Assembly: GCA_003979345.1 (NCBI GenBank)
Contig: RYVZ01000007.1
Coordinates: 50,520 to 114,519, forward strand
Reading direction: 5' to 3'
Source of the DNA: Lachnospiraceae bacterium
Lineage (GTDB): Bacteria; Bacillota; Clostridia; Lachnospirales; Lachnospiraceae
DNA length: 64,000 nucleotides
Made by a program: the position numbers and the translations under genes. Below are positions 55,571 through 62,741 of the stretch, piece after piece; position 1 is the first letter of the stretch; every line of letters begins with the position of its first letter. The notes under the pieces were generated by a model, which did no database searches, had not been told where the DNA came from, and worked only from the letters and a program-made list of their open reading frames with translations.

Positions 55571-55888
55571 ATGGTAATGAATCCGGCGGGGGCAAAATGC
55601 ATCGGGGTATGGAAAGTCTATGGAAACGTGGAAACCGCGCAGCGCAAGTTTGCGCAGTACAAAAAATGCACGCGCCTGTACTGGGAGGCAATCCAGAAAC
55701 ACCGCTCGTTTGACCGGCTCGTCGTGGGCTGTCTGCGGCGAGTTTGATGCAGCGGACGGATATGACGCGGTGGCGTTTGGTTGTCCTTTCATGGGCGCAG
55801 AGCAGCTTGAGGAGGGGATTTTGAACCTATGTTTATCACCTGTGAGGGAAAGCTCGCTGGAAAAAAGATTGCGCTGTTTGGCACTTAC
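55571..55888 (+). pseudogene. Remnants of a small gene and a flavodoxin
   Basis: From 55571 a 58-residue frame (GVWKVYGNVETAQ, CTRLYWEAIQKHRSFDRLVV) of unknown family runs into a stop at 55747. From about 55738 another frame reads AADGYDAVAFGCPFMGAEQL, a flavodoxin segment, then shifts one base to FEPMFITCEGKLAGKKIALF and GTY. N- and C-termini are missing. Confidence 0.6.
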
Positions 55889-55970
55889 AGACAGAGACGC
55901 CCTGTCCGGCCGTAAGGCTTCGGGTGCGGCGCTGGCGTAGGGATTGTGGATATTTTGCACAAAATAATGA

Positions 55971-55986
55971 GTTAGCATTCCCTAAC
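55971..55986. promoter_or_regulatory. Iron-box operator 1 (GTTAG-N6-CTAAC)
   Basis: GTTAG-CATTCC-CTAAC, upstream of the feoA promoter. First of five matching 16-base palindromes in this locus. Confidence 0.6.
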
Positions 55987-56031
55987 GTATTGGCTAGTAT
56001 GATGAAACTTGCGTAAGTTATAAAAATAGCG

Positions 56032-56060
56032 TTGACAAGGATTAAGGGAAGTCATATTAT
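56032..56060 (+). promoter_or_regulatory. Sigma-A promoter of the feo operon
   Basis: TTGACA (56032-56037), 17-base spacer, TATTAT (56055-56060). Operator 2 lies where transcription should begin. Confidence 0.8.
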
Positions 56061-56068
56061 AATACGTG

Positions 56069-56084
56069 GTTAGCGAGTGCTAAC
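56069..56084. promoter_or_regulatory. Iron-box operator 2 (GTTAG-N6-CTAAC)
   Basis: GTTAGC-GAGT-GCTAAC, a perfect palindrome 8 bases after the -10 box, in position to block the promoter. Confidence 0.7.
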
Positions 56085-56141
56085 TCTTATGAAACATAAG
56101 GATGTCTGACAGAGTCTGGCATCCGTTGTTTTTCACATTGG

Positions 56142-56157
56142 GTTAGTAAAAACTAAT
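56142..56157. promoter_or_regulatory. Iron-box operator 3 (GTTAG-N6-CTAAT)
   Basis: GTTAG-TAAAAA-CTAAT in the feoA leader, about 200 bases upstream of the start codon. Confidence 0.55.
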
Positions 56158-56181
56158 ACATATTCTCAAAGAAGGTGATAA

Positions 56182-56248
56182 GTTGAATAAATTACTTGAT
56201 AGCAATTTATTCAACCGCGAATTTGTGCCGAAACGTCACAGATTCGCG
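56182..56248 (+). ncRNA. Two-hairpin leader element A (feoA)
   Basis: Hairpin 1 is GTTGAATAAATT / AATTTATTCAAC (56182-56215, perfect 12 pairs). Hairpin 2 is an outer stem CGCGAAT/ATTCGCG (56216-56248) enclosing TGTGCCG-AAA-CGTCACA. More stems (GACATC-AAA-GATGTC) follow. A TTG-started 33-residue frame (56183-56284) covers the element; I favour RNA structure over a peptide. See also 56694 and 59961. Confidence 0.5.
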
Positions 56249-56356
56249 ACATCAAAGATGTCGTATGATGCAGAAGCAGAATAAAGTATTCCTTCGGAAA
56301 ACTTTGAAATTCTGCTCGCGCTCCTCAATGTAAAACGTTTCGGAATGGAGGAACAC

Positions 56357-56569
56357 ATGATGCCGCTTACATTAGCAGAAGTCGGAGAGGAAAACATTAT
56401 TAGGAAAATCGGGGGAAAGCAGGAGGTTAAGGCACATTTGGAAAACCTCGGTTTTGTCGTGGGAGGGGCAGTCACGGTAATCAATGCCATTGGGGGCAAT
56501 GTCATCGTCAACGTGAAGGATTCCCGCATTGCGGTCAGCAAAGAGATGGCGCAGAAGATTATGGTCTGA
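56357..56569 (+). CDS. feoA: Ferrous iron transport protein A (first copy)
   Basis: 70 residues, an SH3-like FeoA domain (LTLAEVGEENIIRKIGGKQE and FVVGGAVTVINAIGGNVIVN). FeoA is a small cytoplasmic partner of the iron pump FeoB. The start is ATG 56357 or 56360, 5 or 8 bases after GGAGG. A second FeoA gene follows, then feoB, in one operon under the promoter at 56032. Confidence 0.93.
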   Translation: MMPLTLAEVGEENIIRKIGGKQEVKAHLENLGFVVGGAVTVINAIGGNVIVNVKDSRIAVSKEMAQKIMV

Positions 56570-56693
56570 GTAGAACATGAAGAAAACTTCTGCGGTAAAG
56601 AATACTGCAAGGGTTTGCTAAATGTTTTTAATATTATAGAATCCCAAAAAAGGATTCCATAATCAAAAATACTATTATGGAATGAGGGGGACT

Positions 56694-56744
56694 GGTTGAA
56701 AATTGAAGTCTTCAACCGAGAATTGCGCCTGACGGCACAAGTTC
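56694..56744 (+). ncRNA. Two-hairpin leader element B (second feoA)
   Basis: Hairpin 1 is GGTTGAA-N10-TTCAACC (56694-56717). Hairpin 2 is TTGCGCC-TGAC-GGCACAA (56723-56740, one mismatch) inside a weak outer stem GAA/TTC. A third stem TTCCATAAT/ATTATGGAA precedes it (about 56655-56682). A TTG frame beginning KIEVFNRELRL overlaps it. Confidence 0.45.
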
Positions 56745-56774
56745 CCACACAAAGAAAGGAGTGTAGTTATCAAA

Positions 56775-57002
56775 ATGAAGACACTGAGAGAATCGAAGGT
56801 CGGCGATACCGTCCGGGTCGTAAAGCTCCACGGCGAGGGGGCGGTCAAGCGCCGGATCATGGACATGGGGCTGACCAAAGGGGTTGATGTGCAGATCCGT
56901 AAGGTGGCGCCTTTAGGTGACCCGATTGAGGTGACTGTCCGCGGCTATGAACTTTCCATCAGGAAAGCGGATGCGGAAATGATTGAAGTCGAGAGCGCGT
57001 AA
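56775..57002 (+). CDS. feoA: Ferrous iron transport protein A (second copy)
   Basis: 75 residues, FeoA domain (VGDTVRVVKLHGEGAVKRRI and RGYELSIRKADAEMIEV). It is only distantly similar to the first copy, as in other clostridial feo operons. AAAGGAG lies about 13 bases upstream. No iron-box lies between it and the first feoA, so it is read from the same promoter. Confidence 0.94.
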   Translation: MKTLRESKVGDTVRVVKLHGEGAVKRRIMDMGLTKGVDVQIRKVAPLGDPIEVTVRGYELSIRKADAEMIEVESA

Positions 57003-57003
57003 A

Positions 57004-57102
57004 GAACTTCTAAGCTGTTAAAGTACATCCGCTAAGAAGTTTCAGGTTTGCATAGCAGACCCTGTAGGCGCGGAAGAGTGCCTGAAAAGGCGGCATTCTT
57101 CG
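57004..57102. repeat. Palindromic element between feoA and feoB
   Basis: GAACTTCTAAGC..GCTAAGAAGTTT (57004-57043) and GAAGAGTGCC..GGCATTCTTC (57074-57102). The loops resemble those of 54672-54695 (TGCCTGAAA..GGCATT), so it is probably a member of the same dispersed family. Confidence 0.65.
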
Positions 57103-57152
57103 GAGGTGTTTGTATAACTGGGGGAATGATCCCCTTTATTTTCTAACTATTG

Positions 57153-57168
57153 GTTAGAGATAACTAAT
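57153..57168. promoter_or_regulatory. Iron-box operator 4 (GTTAG-N6-CTAAT)
   Basis: GTTAG-AGATAA-CTAAT, 20 bases upstream of the feoB start; a CTAAC-N5-GTTAG arrangement overlaps it. It may give feoB its own repression point. Confidence 0.6.
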
Positions 57169-57187
57169 AAGAAGGAGAGGAAAAATT

Positions 57188-59587
57188 ATGAATATGCGAA
57201 TCGCCCTTGCGGGCAACCCGAACTGCGGGAAGACGACATTATTCAATGCCTTGACAGGTTCCAATCAGTTTGTCGGGAACTGGCCGGGGGTTACGGTGGA
57301 GAAGAAGGAAGGAAAATTAAAGAAGCATGACGGCGTGACCATCACTGACCTTCCGGGTATTTATTCCCTTTCCCCCTATACACTGGAAGAGGTAGTGGCG
57401 AGGAATTACCTGATCGGCGAGCGTCCCGATGCGATTTTGAACATCATTGACGGTACAAACTTAGAGAGGAATCTGTACCTGACGACCCAGCTTACCGAGC
57501 TTGGCATCCCTGTTGTCGTTGCCATCAACATGATGGACGTGGTGGAGAAAAACGGAGATAAGATCAATACGGCAGAGCTGTCAAGGCAGTTAGGATGTAA
57601 GGTTGTTGAGATTTCCGCCTTAAAGGGAAACGGGACCATGGAGGCTGCGGAGGCTGCGGTCGACGCGGCAAAGAATGGTAAGACCGTTCCGATGCACACG
57701 TTTTCGGGAACGGTGGAACATGCGCTCGCACATATCGAGGAGGCTGCGGTACACGGACTGCCGGAAGAACAGCAGCGGTGGTATGCCATCAAGCTGTTTG
57801 AGAGGGACGATAAAGTATTAGAGCAGTTGAAGCCGGGAGAAGACATTCTTTCCCATATCGAGACGGATATCAGATCGGTCGAAGAGGAAATGGATGACGA
57901 TGCGGAATCCATCATCACCAATGAAAGGTATATTTATATTGGGAGCATTATCAAAGGGTGCCTGAAGAAAAAATCCGCAGGAAGGCTGACAAACTCCGAT
58001 AAGATAGACAGGATTGTCACTAACCGTTTCCTGGGACTGCCGATCTTTGCGGTGATCATGTTTCTGGTCTACTATATTTCCATGGTGACAGTGGGAAGCG
58101 CCGCCACGGACTGGGCAAATGACGGGCTGTTCGGCGACGGATTCCATCTGCTTGGCATCGGCTCATCTGCCTATGGAGAGGCGGCTGAGGAGTACGGCGA
58201 TGCGGCGCTGATTGTAGATGGTTACGACGTCTATGTGGAAGAAAATGGTACGGCTCCCACAGGTGACTTCCCTTATGAGGTGGCGGATGAGGAAACGCTG
58301 GAGGTAACGGTGGAGACGGCGTCCCTTACCGATTACTCGAATGCGCTTGCCGTGATGGAACAGTATGGCGAAGAACCTGACCCGGCGGCTTACGGCATAT
58401 GGGTTCCGGGTATTCCGGTGCTTGTGGGTAACGGACTTGAGGCTGTTGGTGCGGCGGACTGGCTGGCAGGACTCATTAACGACGGTATTGTCGCCGGTGT
58501 GGGCGCGGTTTTGGGATTTGTGCCGCAGATGCTTGTTCTGTTCCTGCTCCTTGCATTCCTTGAAGCATGCGGCTATATGGCGCGTATCGCTTTCGTGCTT
58601 GACCGGATCTTCCGCAAGTTTGGCTTGTCCGGAAAGTCCTTTATCCCGATGCTGATCGGTACCGGATGCGGCATTCCGGGCATTATGGCGTCCAGAACGA
58701 TTGAGAACGAGCGTGACCGCCGCATGACGATCATGACGACAACTTTTATCCCGTGCGGTGCGAAGGTTCCGTTTATCTCCATGGTTGCCGGTGCGATCTT
58801 TGGCGGTTCCGCATGGGTGGCGACCAGCGCGTATTTCATTGGTATGGCGGCGATCATTATTTCCGGTATTATGTTAAAGAAGACGAAAATGTTTTCCGGA
58901 GACCCGGCTCCTTTCGTCATGGAGCTTCCGGCTTACCATATGCCAACGGTGGGCAATGTGCTTCGTTCCATGTGGGAACGCGGATGGTCCTTTATTAAGA
59001 AAGCAGGCACGATCATCCTGCTCTCCACCATCGTGATCTGGTTTACGACATACTTTGGATTTACATCTGACGGCTTCCGGATGCTTGGCGAGGAGGAAAT
59101 GGACCAGTCGCTCCTTGCGGCGGTCGGCAGTGCGATCTCGTGGATCTTCATACCGCTTGGATGGGGGAACTGGCAGGCGGCAGTGGCGTCCATTACCGGT
59201 TTGGTGGCAAAAGAAAATATCGTCGGAACAATGGGTATCCTTTATCCCGGCGGATGGCCTGAGATCGCGGCGAACTTCAGTATGATAGCGGGATATTCCT
59301 TCCTTGTGTTCAACCTTCTGTGCGCGCCCTGCTTTGCGGCGATCGGTGCGATCAAGCGGGAGATGAACAGTGCGAAATGGACATGGTTCGCGATCGGTTA
59401 CCAGTGCGGTTTGGCTTATGCGGCGGCGCTGATGGTTTATCAGATCGGCTCGGCGTTTACGGGTAACCTGAATGTGATCGGTCTGCTTGCGGCTCTCATT
59501 ATTCTTGGCGGTATGGTTTATATGCTGTTCAGACCGTATAAGGAAGCGACTAAGCTGACGAGAAAAGTGAAGGTGGTAAATTCATAA
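57188..59587 (+). CDS. feoB: Ferrous iron transport protein B
   Basis: 799 residues. N-terminal G domain with GNPNCGKTT (P-loop), DLPGIY (G3) and NMMD (G4), then a GDI-like helical domain and a membrane part with the two gate repeats (LIGTGCGIPGIMASRTIENE; LVAKENIVGT). It drives Fe(II) uptake through the membrane. Between the first membrane helix and the gate region lies an acidic insert of about 100 residues (roughly 315-415, containing DALIVDG-like, Asp/Glu-rich sequence) that is longer than in characterised FeoB. AGAAGGAGAGG precedes the ATG. Confidence 0.96.
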   Translation: MNMRIALAGNPNCGKTTLFNALTGSNQFVGNWPGVTVEKKEGKLKKHDGVTITDLPGIYSLSPYTLEEVVARNYLIGERPDAILNIIDGTNLERNLYLTTQLTELGIPVVVAINMMDVVEKNGDKINTAELSRQLGCKVVEISALKGNGTMEAAEAAVDAAKNGKTVPMHTFSGTVEHALAHIEEAAVHGLPEEQQRWYAIKLFERDDKVLEQLKPGEDILSHIETDIRSVEEEMDDDAESIITNERYIYIGSIIKGCLKKKSAGRLTNSDKIDRIVTNRFLGLPIFAVIMFLVYYISMVTVGSAATDWANDGLFGDGFHLLGIGSSAYGEAAEEYGDAALIVDGYDVYVEENGTAPTGDFPYEVADEETLEVTVETASLTDYSNALAVMEQYGEEPDPAAYGIWVPGIPVLVGNGLEAVGAADWLAGLINDGIVAGVGAVLGFVPQMLVLFLLLAFLEACGYMARIAFVLDRIFRKFGLSGKSFIPMLIGTGCGIPGIMASRTIENERDRRMTIMTTTFIPCGAKVPFISMVAGAIFGGSAWVATSAYFIGMAAIIISGIMLKKTKMFSGDPAPFVMELPAYHMPTVGNVLRSMWERGWSFIKKAGTIILLSTIVIWFTTYFGFTSDGFRMLGEEEMDQSLLAAVGSAISWIFIPLGWGNWQAAVASITGLVAKENIVGTMGILYPGGWPEIAANFSMIAGYSFLVFNLLCAPCFAAIGAIKREMNSAKWTWFAIGYQCGLAYAAALMVYQIGSAFTGNLNVIGLLAALIILGGMVYMLFRPYKEATKLTRKVKVVNS

Positions 59588-59631
59588 AAAGATAAAAACG
59601 TTTACGAACGGAGATACAGAGTGCAGGAACG

Positions 59632-59665
59632 GTATGGCAGCCCGCTTCTATCCGGGCTGCCATAC
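59632..59665 (+). terminator. Strong hairpin after feoB
   Basis: GTATGGCAGCCCG-CTTCTATC-CGGGCTGCCATAC, a perfect 13-base stem, without a following T run; it may be an RNA-stability or attenuator hairpin and not a true terminator. Confidence 0.5.
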
Positions 59666-59672
59666 AGGCTTC

Positions 59673-59712
59673 CAAATTTTGATTGATATGCGCGCCAAAG
59701 TGCGCCAGGGGT
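59673..59712. repeat. 40-bp dispersed repeat, copy 2
   Basis: CAAATTTTGATTGATATGCG-CGCCAAAGTGCGCCAGGGGT, 36 of 40 identical to 42624-42663. It sits just before the Cys-rich gene. Confidence 0.75.
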
Positions 59713-59742
59713 TAGGAATAAAAAAGGACGGGAGGCATTTTG

Positions 59743-59934
59743 ATGCTTACATGGCTTATGGAAAATATGGCGACGATCATAGTCAGTGCGGTGCTGGTCA
59801 TTGTGGTGGCGGTTGTCATTGTCAGTATGGTACGCGGTAAGAGAAAAGGAAGATCAGCCTGTGGCTGCGGCTGCGCGGGCTGCACTATGAATGGCGTCTG
59901 TCACCCTGCAAAGCCGGAAACTTTACAAAAATAA
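59743..59934 (+). CDS. FeoB-associated Cys-rich membrane protein
   Basis: 63 residues: one membrane helix (TIIVSAVLVIVVAVVIVSMV) and a Cys-rich tail CGCGCAGC..C. It is a known companion of FeoB in clostridia, presumably binding iron or a cluster at the membrane. ATG 59743 has GGAGG 7 bases upstream (an in-frame TTG precedes it). It is part of the feo operon. Confidence 0.9.
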   Translation: MLTWLMENMATIIVSAVLVIVVAVVIVSMVRGKRKGRSACGCGCAGCTMNGVCHPAKPETLQK

Positions 59935-59960
59935 GGACACTTAGATAAAGGGCGGTGGAA

Positions 59961-60024
59961 AGGTTGAAAGAAATTCGTTTCAACCTCCCTGATTTGAGTG
60001 CGTGCTAAAGCACGCAAATGGGAG
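59961..60024 (+). ncRNA. Two-hairpin leader element C (26-residue peptide gene)
   Basis: Hairpin 1 is AGGTTGAAA-N8-TTTCAACCT (59961-59986). Hairpin 2 is an outer stem CTCCC..ATT / AAT..GGGAG (about 59985-60024) enclosing TGCGTGC-TAAA-GCACGCA. The GGGAG is the Shine-Dalgarno sequence of the gene at 60030, so this stem could block translation. Confidence 0.5.
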
Positions 60025-60029
60025 CAAAT

Positions 60030-60110
60030 ATGAAGAAACACCGATTTTGGGTATGGGCGATGATTGGCTGCCTTATTATGACATTGTATACCGGTTATAA
60101 ACATCAATAA
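60030..60110 (+). CDS. 26-residue membrane peptide
   Basis: ATG 60030 with GGGAG 5 bases upstream encodes MKKHRFWVWAMIGCLIMTLY then TGYKHQ and a TAA at 60108. A basic N-terminus, one membrane helix and a basic end give it the look of a real small membrane peptide, and similar peptides are known near clostridial feo genes. It may modulate FeoB; that is inference. Confidence 0.6.
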   Translation: MKKHRFWVWAMIGCLIMTLYTGYKHQ

Positions 60111-60120
60111 CAGCGCGCGA

Positions 60121-60168
60121 AGAACTTCTAAAGCAAGGCAGCAGAGGCTGCCTTGCTTTAGAAGTTCT
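60121..60168. repeat. Perfect 22-bp palindrome with AGAG loop
   Basis: AGAACTTCTAAAGCAAGGCAGC is followed by AGAG and its exact complement. It lies downstream of the 26-residue gene and upstream of a dead P-type ATPase; no T tail. It shares its core with 54612-54657. Confidence 0.85.
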
Positions 60169-60237
60169 AAGTCTCACGCAGGAGAATAATGTGAAAAATC
60201 CATATGCGGAAGATTATATCACAGGCTGAGCAAGAAT

Positions 60238-60590
60238 GGACACGAAATACCACGTTCATCTGTATTGAAGACCCATTACGGACAGAGGTGGCGGCGCGGT
60301 CAGCGCGCTGCGGGAGTGCGGGATTGGCAAGATTGTGATGATGACGGGCGACAGTGAACGGACAGCCCGTGCGATTGCGGAGAAGGTCGGCGTTGACGAA
60401 TATTGTTCAGAAGTGCTGCCGGAGGACAAGGCGCGTTTTGTAGAGCCGGAAAGAAGAAATACGGCACTGATTTTGCTTGGTGTCGGTGGATTTTTTGCAG
60501 CCCGCATCCTCGACGCTGCTGCACAATACATCAACGCTTGCAATCAGTATGAAAAGTATTCAGGATTTGTTGCAACAGTTCAGCCGGTTC
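60238..60590 (+). pseudogene. Heavy-metal P-type ATPase, remnant
   Basis: Frames in succession read VCIEDPLR-like sequence, then SALRECGIGKIVMMTGDSER and VLPEDKARFVE (ATPase hinge), NTALILLGVGG, and finally LQPASSTLLHNTSTLAISMK SIQDLL of P1B ATPase C-termini. At least two frameshifts and large deletions. It lies between the feo operon and the DtxR gene. Confidence 0.7.
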
Positions 60591-60614
60591 AAGTGCATGG
60601 CGGAAAATCGTGCT

Positions 60615-61007
60615 TCAGCCACGCCCCAAAACGGACAGGATGCATTTTTTCATTGCCTCATAGCTTTCCGGTGTGATGTCGTGCTCCATCTTGCAGGCAT
60701 CATTTGCGGCAACTTTGGGATCGACGCCCAAATGGACCAGCCAGTCCGTCAGAAGGGTGTGGCGTTCATAGACGCTTTCCGCGATTTTTCGCCCTTCGTC
60801 CGTCAGATGGAGATACCCTTCTTCCGAAACGGTAATGTAGCCACGGTTTTTCAGGTTTTTCACGGCAACGCTCACGCTTGGTTTTGAAAAGTTCAACTCC
60901 GTGGCTACGTCGATGGAGCGTACCACAGAGAGGCGTCTGCTTAAGATCAGTATTGTTTCGAGGTAATCCTCAAGGGATTCCTCGGCTTTGTGCTGGATAT
61001 AACTCAT
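60615..61007 (-). CDS. DtxR-family metal-dependent repressor
   Basis: 130 residues, MntR/IdeR type without the C-terminal SH3 domain. Winged helix reads SLEDYLETILILSRRLSVVR, FSKPSVSVAVKNLKNRGYI, then a metal-binding dimer helix with EHDITPESYEAMKK. It starts at 61007, AAAGGAG 12 bases upstream. It is divergent from the HMA gene and next to feo, so it is the best candidate for binding the GTTAG-N6-CTAAY boxes and repressing iron uptake when Fe(II) is plentiful. Confidence 0.92.
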   Translation of the reverse strand: MSYIQHKAEESLEDYLETILILSRRLSVVRSIDVATELNFSKPSVSVAVKNLKNRGYITVSEEGYLHLTDEGRKIAESVYERHTLLTDWLVHLGVDPKVAANDACKMEHDITPESYEAMKKCILSVLGRG

Positions 61008-61159
61008 GGTATCATTGTACTCCTTTCCGGAACGGAAACCCGCCCGTGAGCTAATCCTAACACTTTGGGGAGGGCGGCGCAAGGTCTGGCGTAAAAAAGG
61101 ATGTTATAAAATTTAATCAGCGGCCACTGATAGGTGTGCCGCATTTTTGAAAAGCAGGG

Positions 61160-61175
61160 GTTAGATTTTGCTAAC
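61160..61175. promoter_or_regulatory. Iron-box operator 5 (GTTAG-N6-CTAAC)
   Basis: GTTAG-ATTTTG-CTAAC, 25 bases upstream of the HMA gene and about 150 bases from the divergent DtxR start. Confidence 0.65.
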
Positions 61176-61200
61176 CAGAAAGAAAAGAGAGGGATGTTTT

Positions 61201-61470
61201 ATGGTTAAGATCATAGTGGGTATTGACGGGATGGCGTGCGGTATGTGTGAGGCGCATATTAATGAGGCGGTGCGAAACGCCTTTCCGGTAAAGAAAGTGA
61301 CCAGTTCGTACACAAGGAAAGAAACCGTCATCCTGGCGGAGAGGGAGATACCCGAACCGGAGCTTCGCAAGGTCATTGCGGAGGCAGGGTATGATGTAAT
61401 GAGCGTAAACTGGGCGTCATATGAGAAAAAGAGGCTGTTTACAAGAAGAGGGAATTATGAAAGACAATAA
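61201..61470 (+). CDS. Heavy-metal-associated (HMA) domain protein
   Basis: 89 residues. IDGMACGMCEAHINEAVR holds the metal-binding M-x-C-x-x-C motif of CopZ/P-type ATPase N-domains. The protein is a stand-alone metallochaperone or a cut-off ATPase N-terminus. GAGAGGGA lies 7 bases upstream of ATG 61201. The iron-box in front suggests metal-dependent control. Confidence 0.85.
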   Translation: MVKIIVGIDGMACGMCEAHINEAVRNAFPVKKVTSSYTRKETVILAEREIPEPELRKVIAEAGYDVMSVNWASYEKKRLFTRRGNYERQ

Positions 61471-61501
61471 AGGATTTTGGGACAGATGGGCGAAACGGTG
61501 A
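61457..61501 (+). pseudogene. Methyltransferase N-terminal stub
   Basis: ATG 61457 gives KDNKGFWDRWAKR then a stop; clostridial SAM methyltransferases often begin this way (xxNKxFWDRxAKRYD). The remaining ~190 residues were replaced by an IS-like fragment, so this is a deletion junction. Confidence 0.45.
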
Positions 61502-61546
61502 TATTGTCAATATTGGTTGACACTTTTTTTACAAGGATATCAATGT

Positions 61547-61750
61547 CTAAGCTGCAGTATCCATAGATTCATAATATCTCTGCCTCTTGACCATAGGAGG
61601 AAGCCCCTCATTGGAGGAGCATATCCTCCTGTTGTTCCAATAGCTGATAAAGTATCTCATGCGGCGCTGGAAGATCAGCCTTGCCGATGCACAGGAACAG
61701 CATCTGTTCACAAACAGGTCAGGCGGCCAGCTCTCACGTTCCGGGATCAA
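61547..61750 (-). mobile_element. Transposase C-terminal remnant
   Basis: Minus-strand frame ends RYFISYWNNRRICSSNEGLP PMVKRQRYYESM, with the YWNNRR-x-x-LPP pattern of DDE transposase C-termini (IS3-like). A TTGACAC-type end (about 61511) lies beyond it. Only the last ~65 residues survive. It marks the edge of the rearranged AT-rich region. Confidence 0.5.
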
Positions 61751-62732
61751 ATATTATTTCTATGGGAGTAGATTATCTTACAGTTATTTGTGTTTTTGGA
61801 TTTGGACAAATGTTTCAGTTGATATTTGAAAAAATCTTACAATCTACAGGTCGTACTTCTTATACAATGGTAATGCAGATGGTTGGTGCAGTTATTAATA
61901 TTATCTTAGATCCGATTCTTATTTTTGGATATTTTGGCTTACCCGCAATGGGAACCAGAGGTGCAGCAATAGCTACAGTAGTAGGACAGATTATAGCAAT
62001 GTTATTGGGATTATATTTTAATCTGGCAAAGAATAAAGATGTACAATTTAATTATAAATCAATTGAATTAGAGAGTTATTATTTTAAAGGGATTTGTACT
62101 GTCGGAATTCCAACAATTATTATGCAGTCAATGTCCAGCGTCATGTGTTTTGGAATTAATAAGCTTCTGCTTAATTTTTCGACAACTTCAACAGAAGTGT
62201 TTGGTGCATATTTCAAATTACAGACGTTTGTATATATGACAATTTTTGGGTTGAATAATGCCCTGATTCCAATTGTAGCATTTAATCTTGGAGCCAAACA
62301 TGCAGACCGGATTAGGAGGGTTATCCGTCTTAGTGGGGCATATTCAGCTTTGATAGGTTGGTTGGTTTGATTATTATGGAAATGTTGCCTGTGCAGTTAA
62401 TATCAGCATTTGCACCATCAGAGGAAATGTTTTCACTTGGTGTGACGGCATTGCGTATACTGGGGCTTAGCTTTATCTTAGGAGGAGTATCTGTTATGAC
62501 ATGCTATGCATTACAGGGATTTTCAAGAGGAATATCCAGCCTAATAATTTCTGCACTAAGACAGGTTATTATTTTACTTCCTCTTGCATCAATTTTGGGT
62601 AAGGCAATTGGAATTAATGGAATATGGTGGAGCTTATTAATCAGCGAAACAGTGACAGTTATATTAGCAATTATTTATCTGGGAATTGCTGAAAAGAAAG
62701 AATTAATAAAACTTCGCTGGAATATTCAATGA
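61745..62732 (+). pseudogene. MATE-family transporter, truncated and frameshifted
   Basis: The N-terminal third is missing at the IS junction. From about 61745 the frame reads MATE membrane segments (VINIILDPILIFGYFGLPAM; ALIPIVAFNLGAKHADRI) to a stop at 62370. A second frame from 62358 resumes with VQLISAFAPSEEMFSLGVTA and continues to 62732. The shift is at GGTTGGTTGGTTT (about 62355), a 4-base repeat prone to slippage. AT-rich compared with its neighbours. Confidence 0.8.
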
Positions 62733-62741
62733 GGTGTAGTA

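Noticed and set aside
56069..56084. A second CIRCE element at the feoA promoter (contains GAGTGCTAA)
   Set aside because: The left half and 9-base spacer are missing; the site fits the GTTAG-N6-CTAAY family shared by four neighbours.
56183..56284. A TTG-started 33-residue leader peptide before feoA
   Set aside because: It lies entirely inside a set of hairpins also seen where no matching peptide exists, so an RNA structure explains it better; not excluded.
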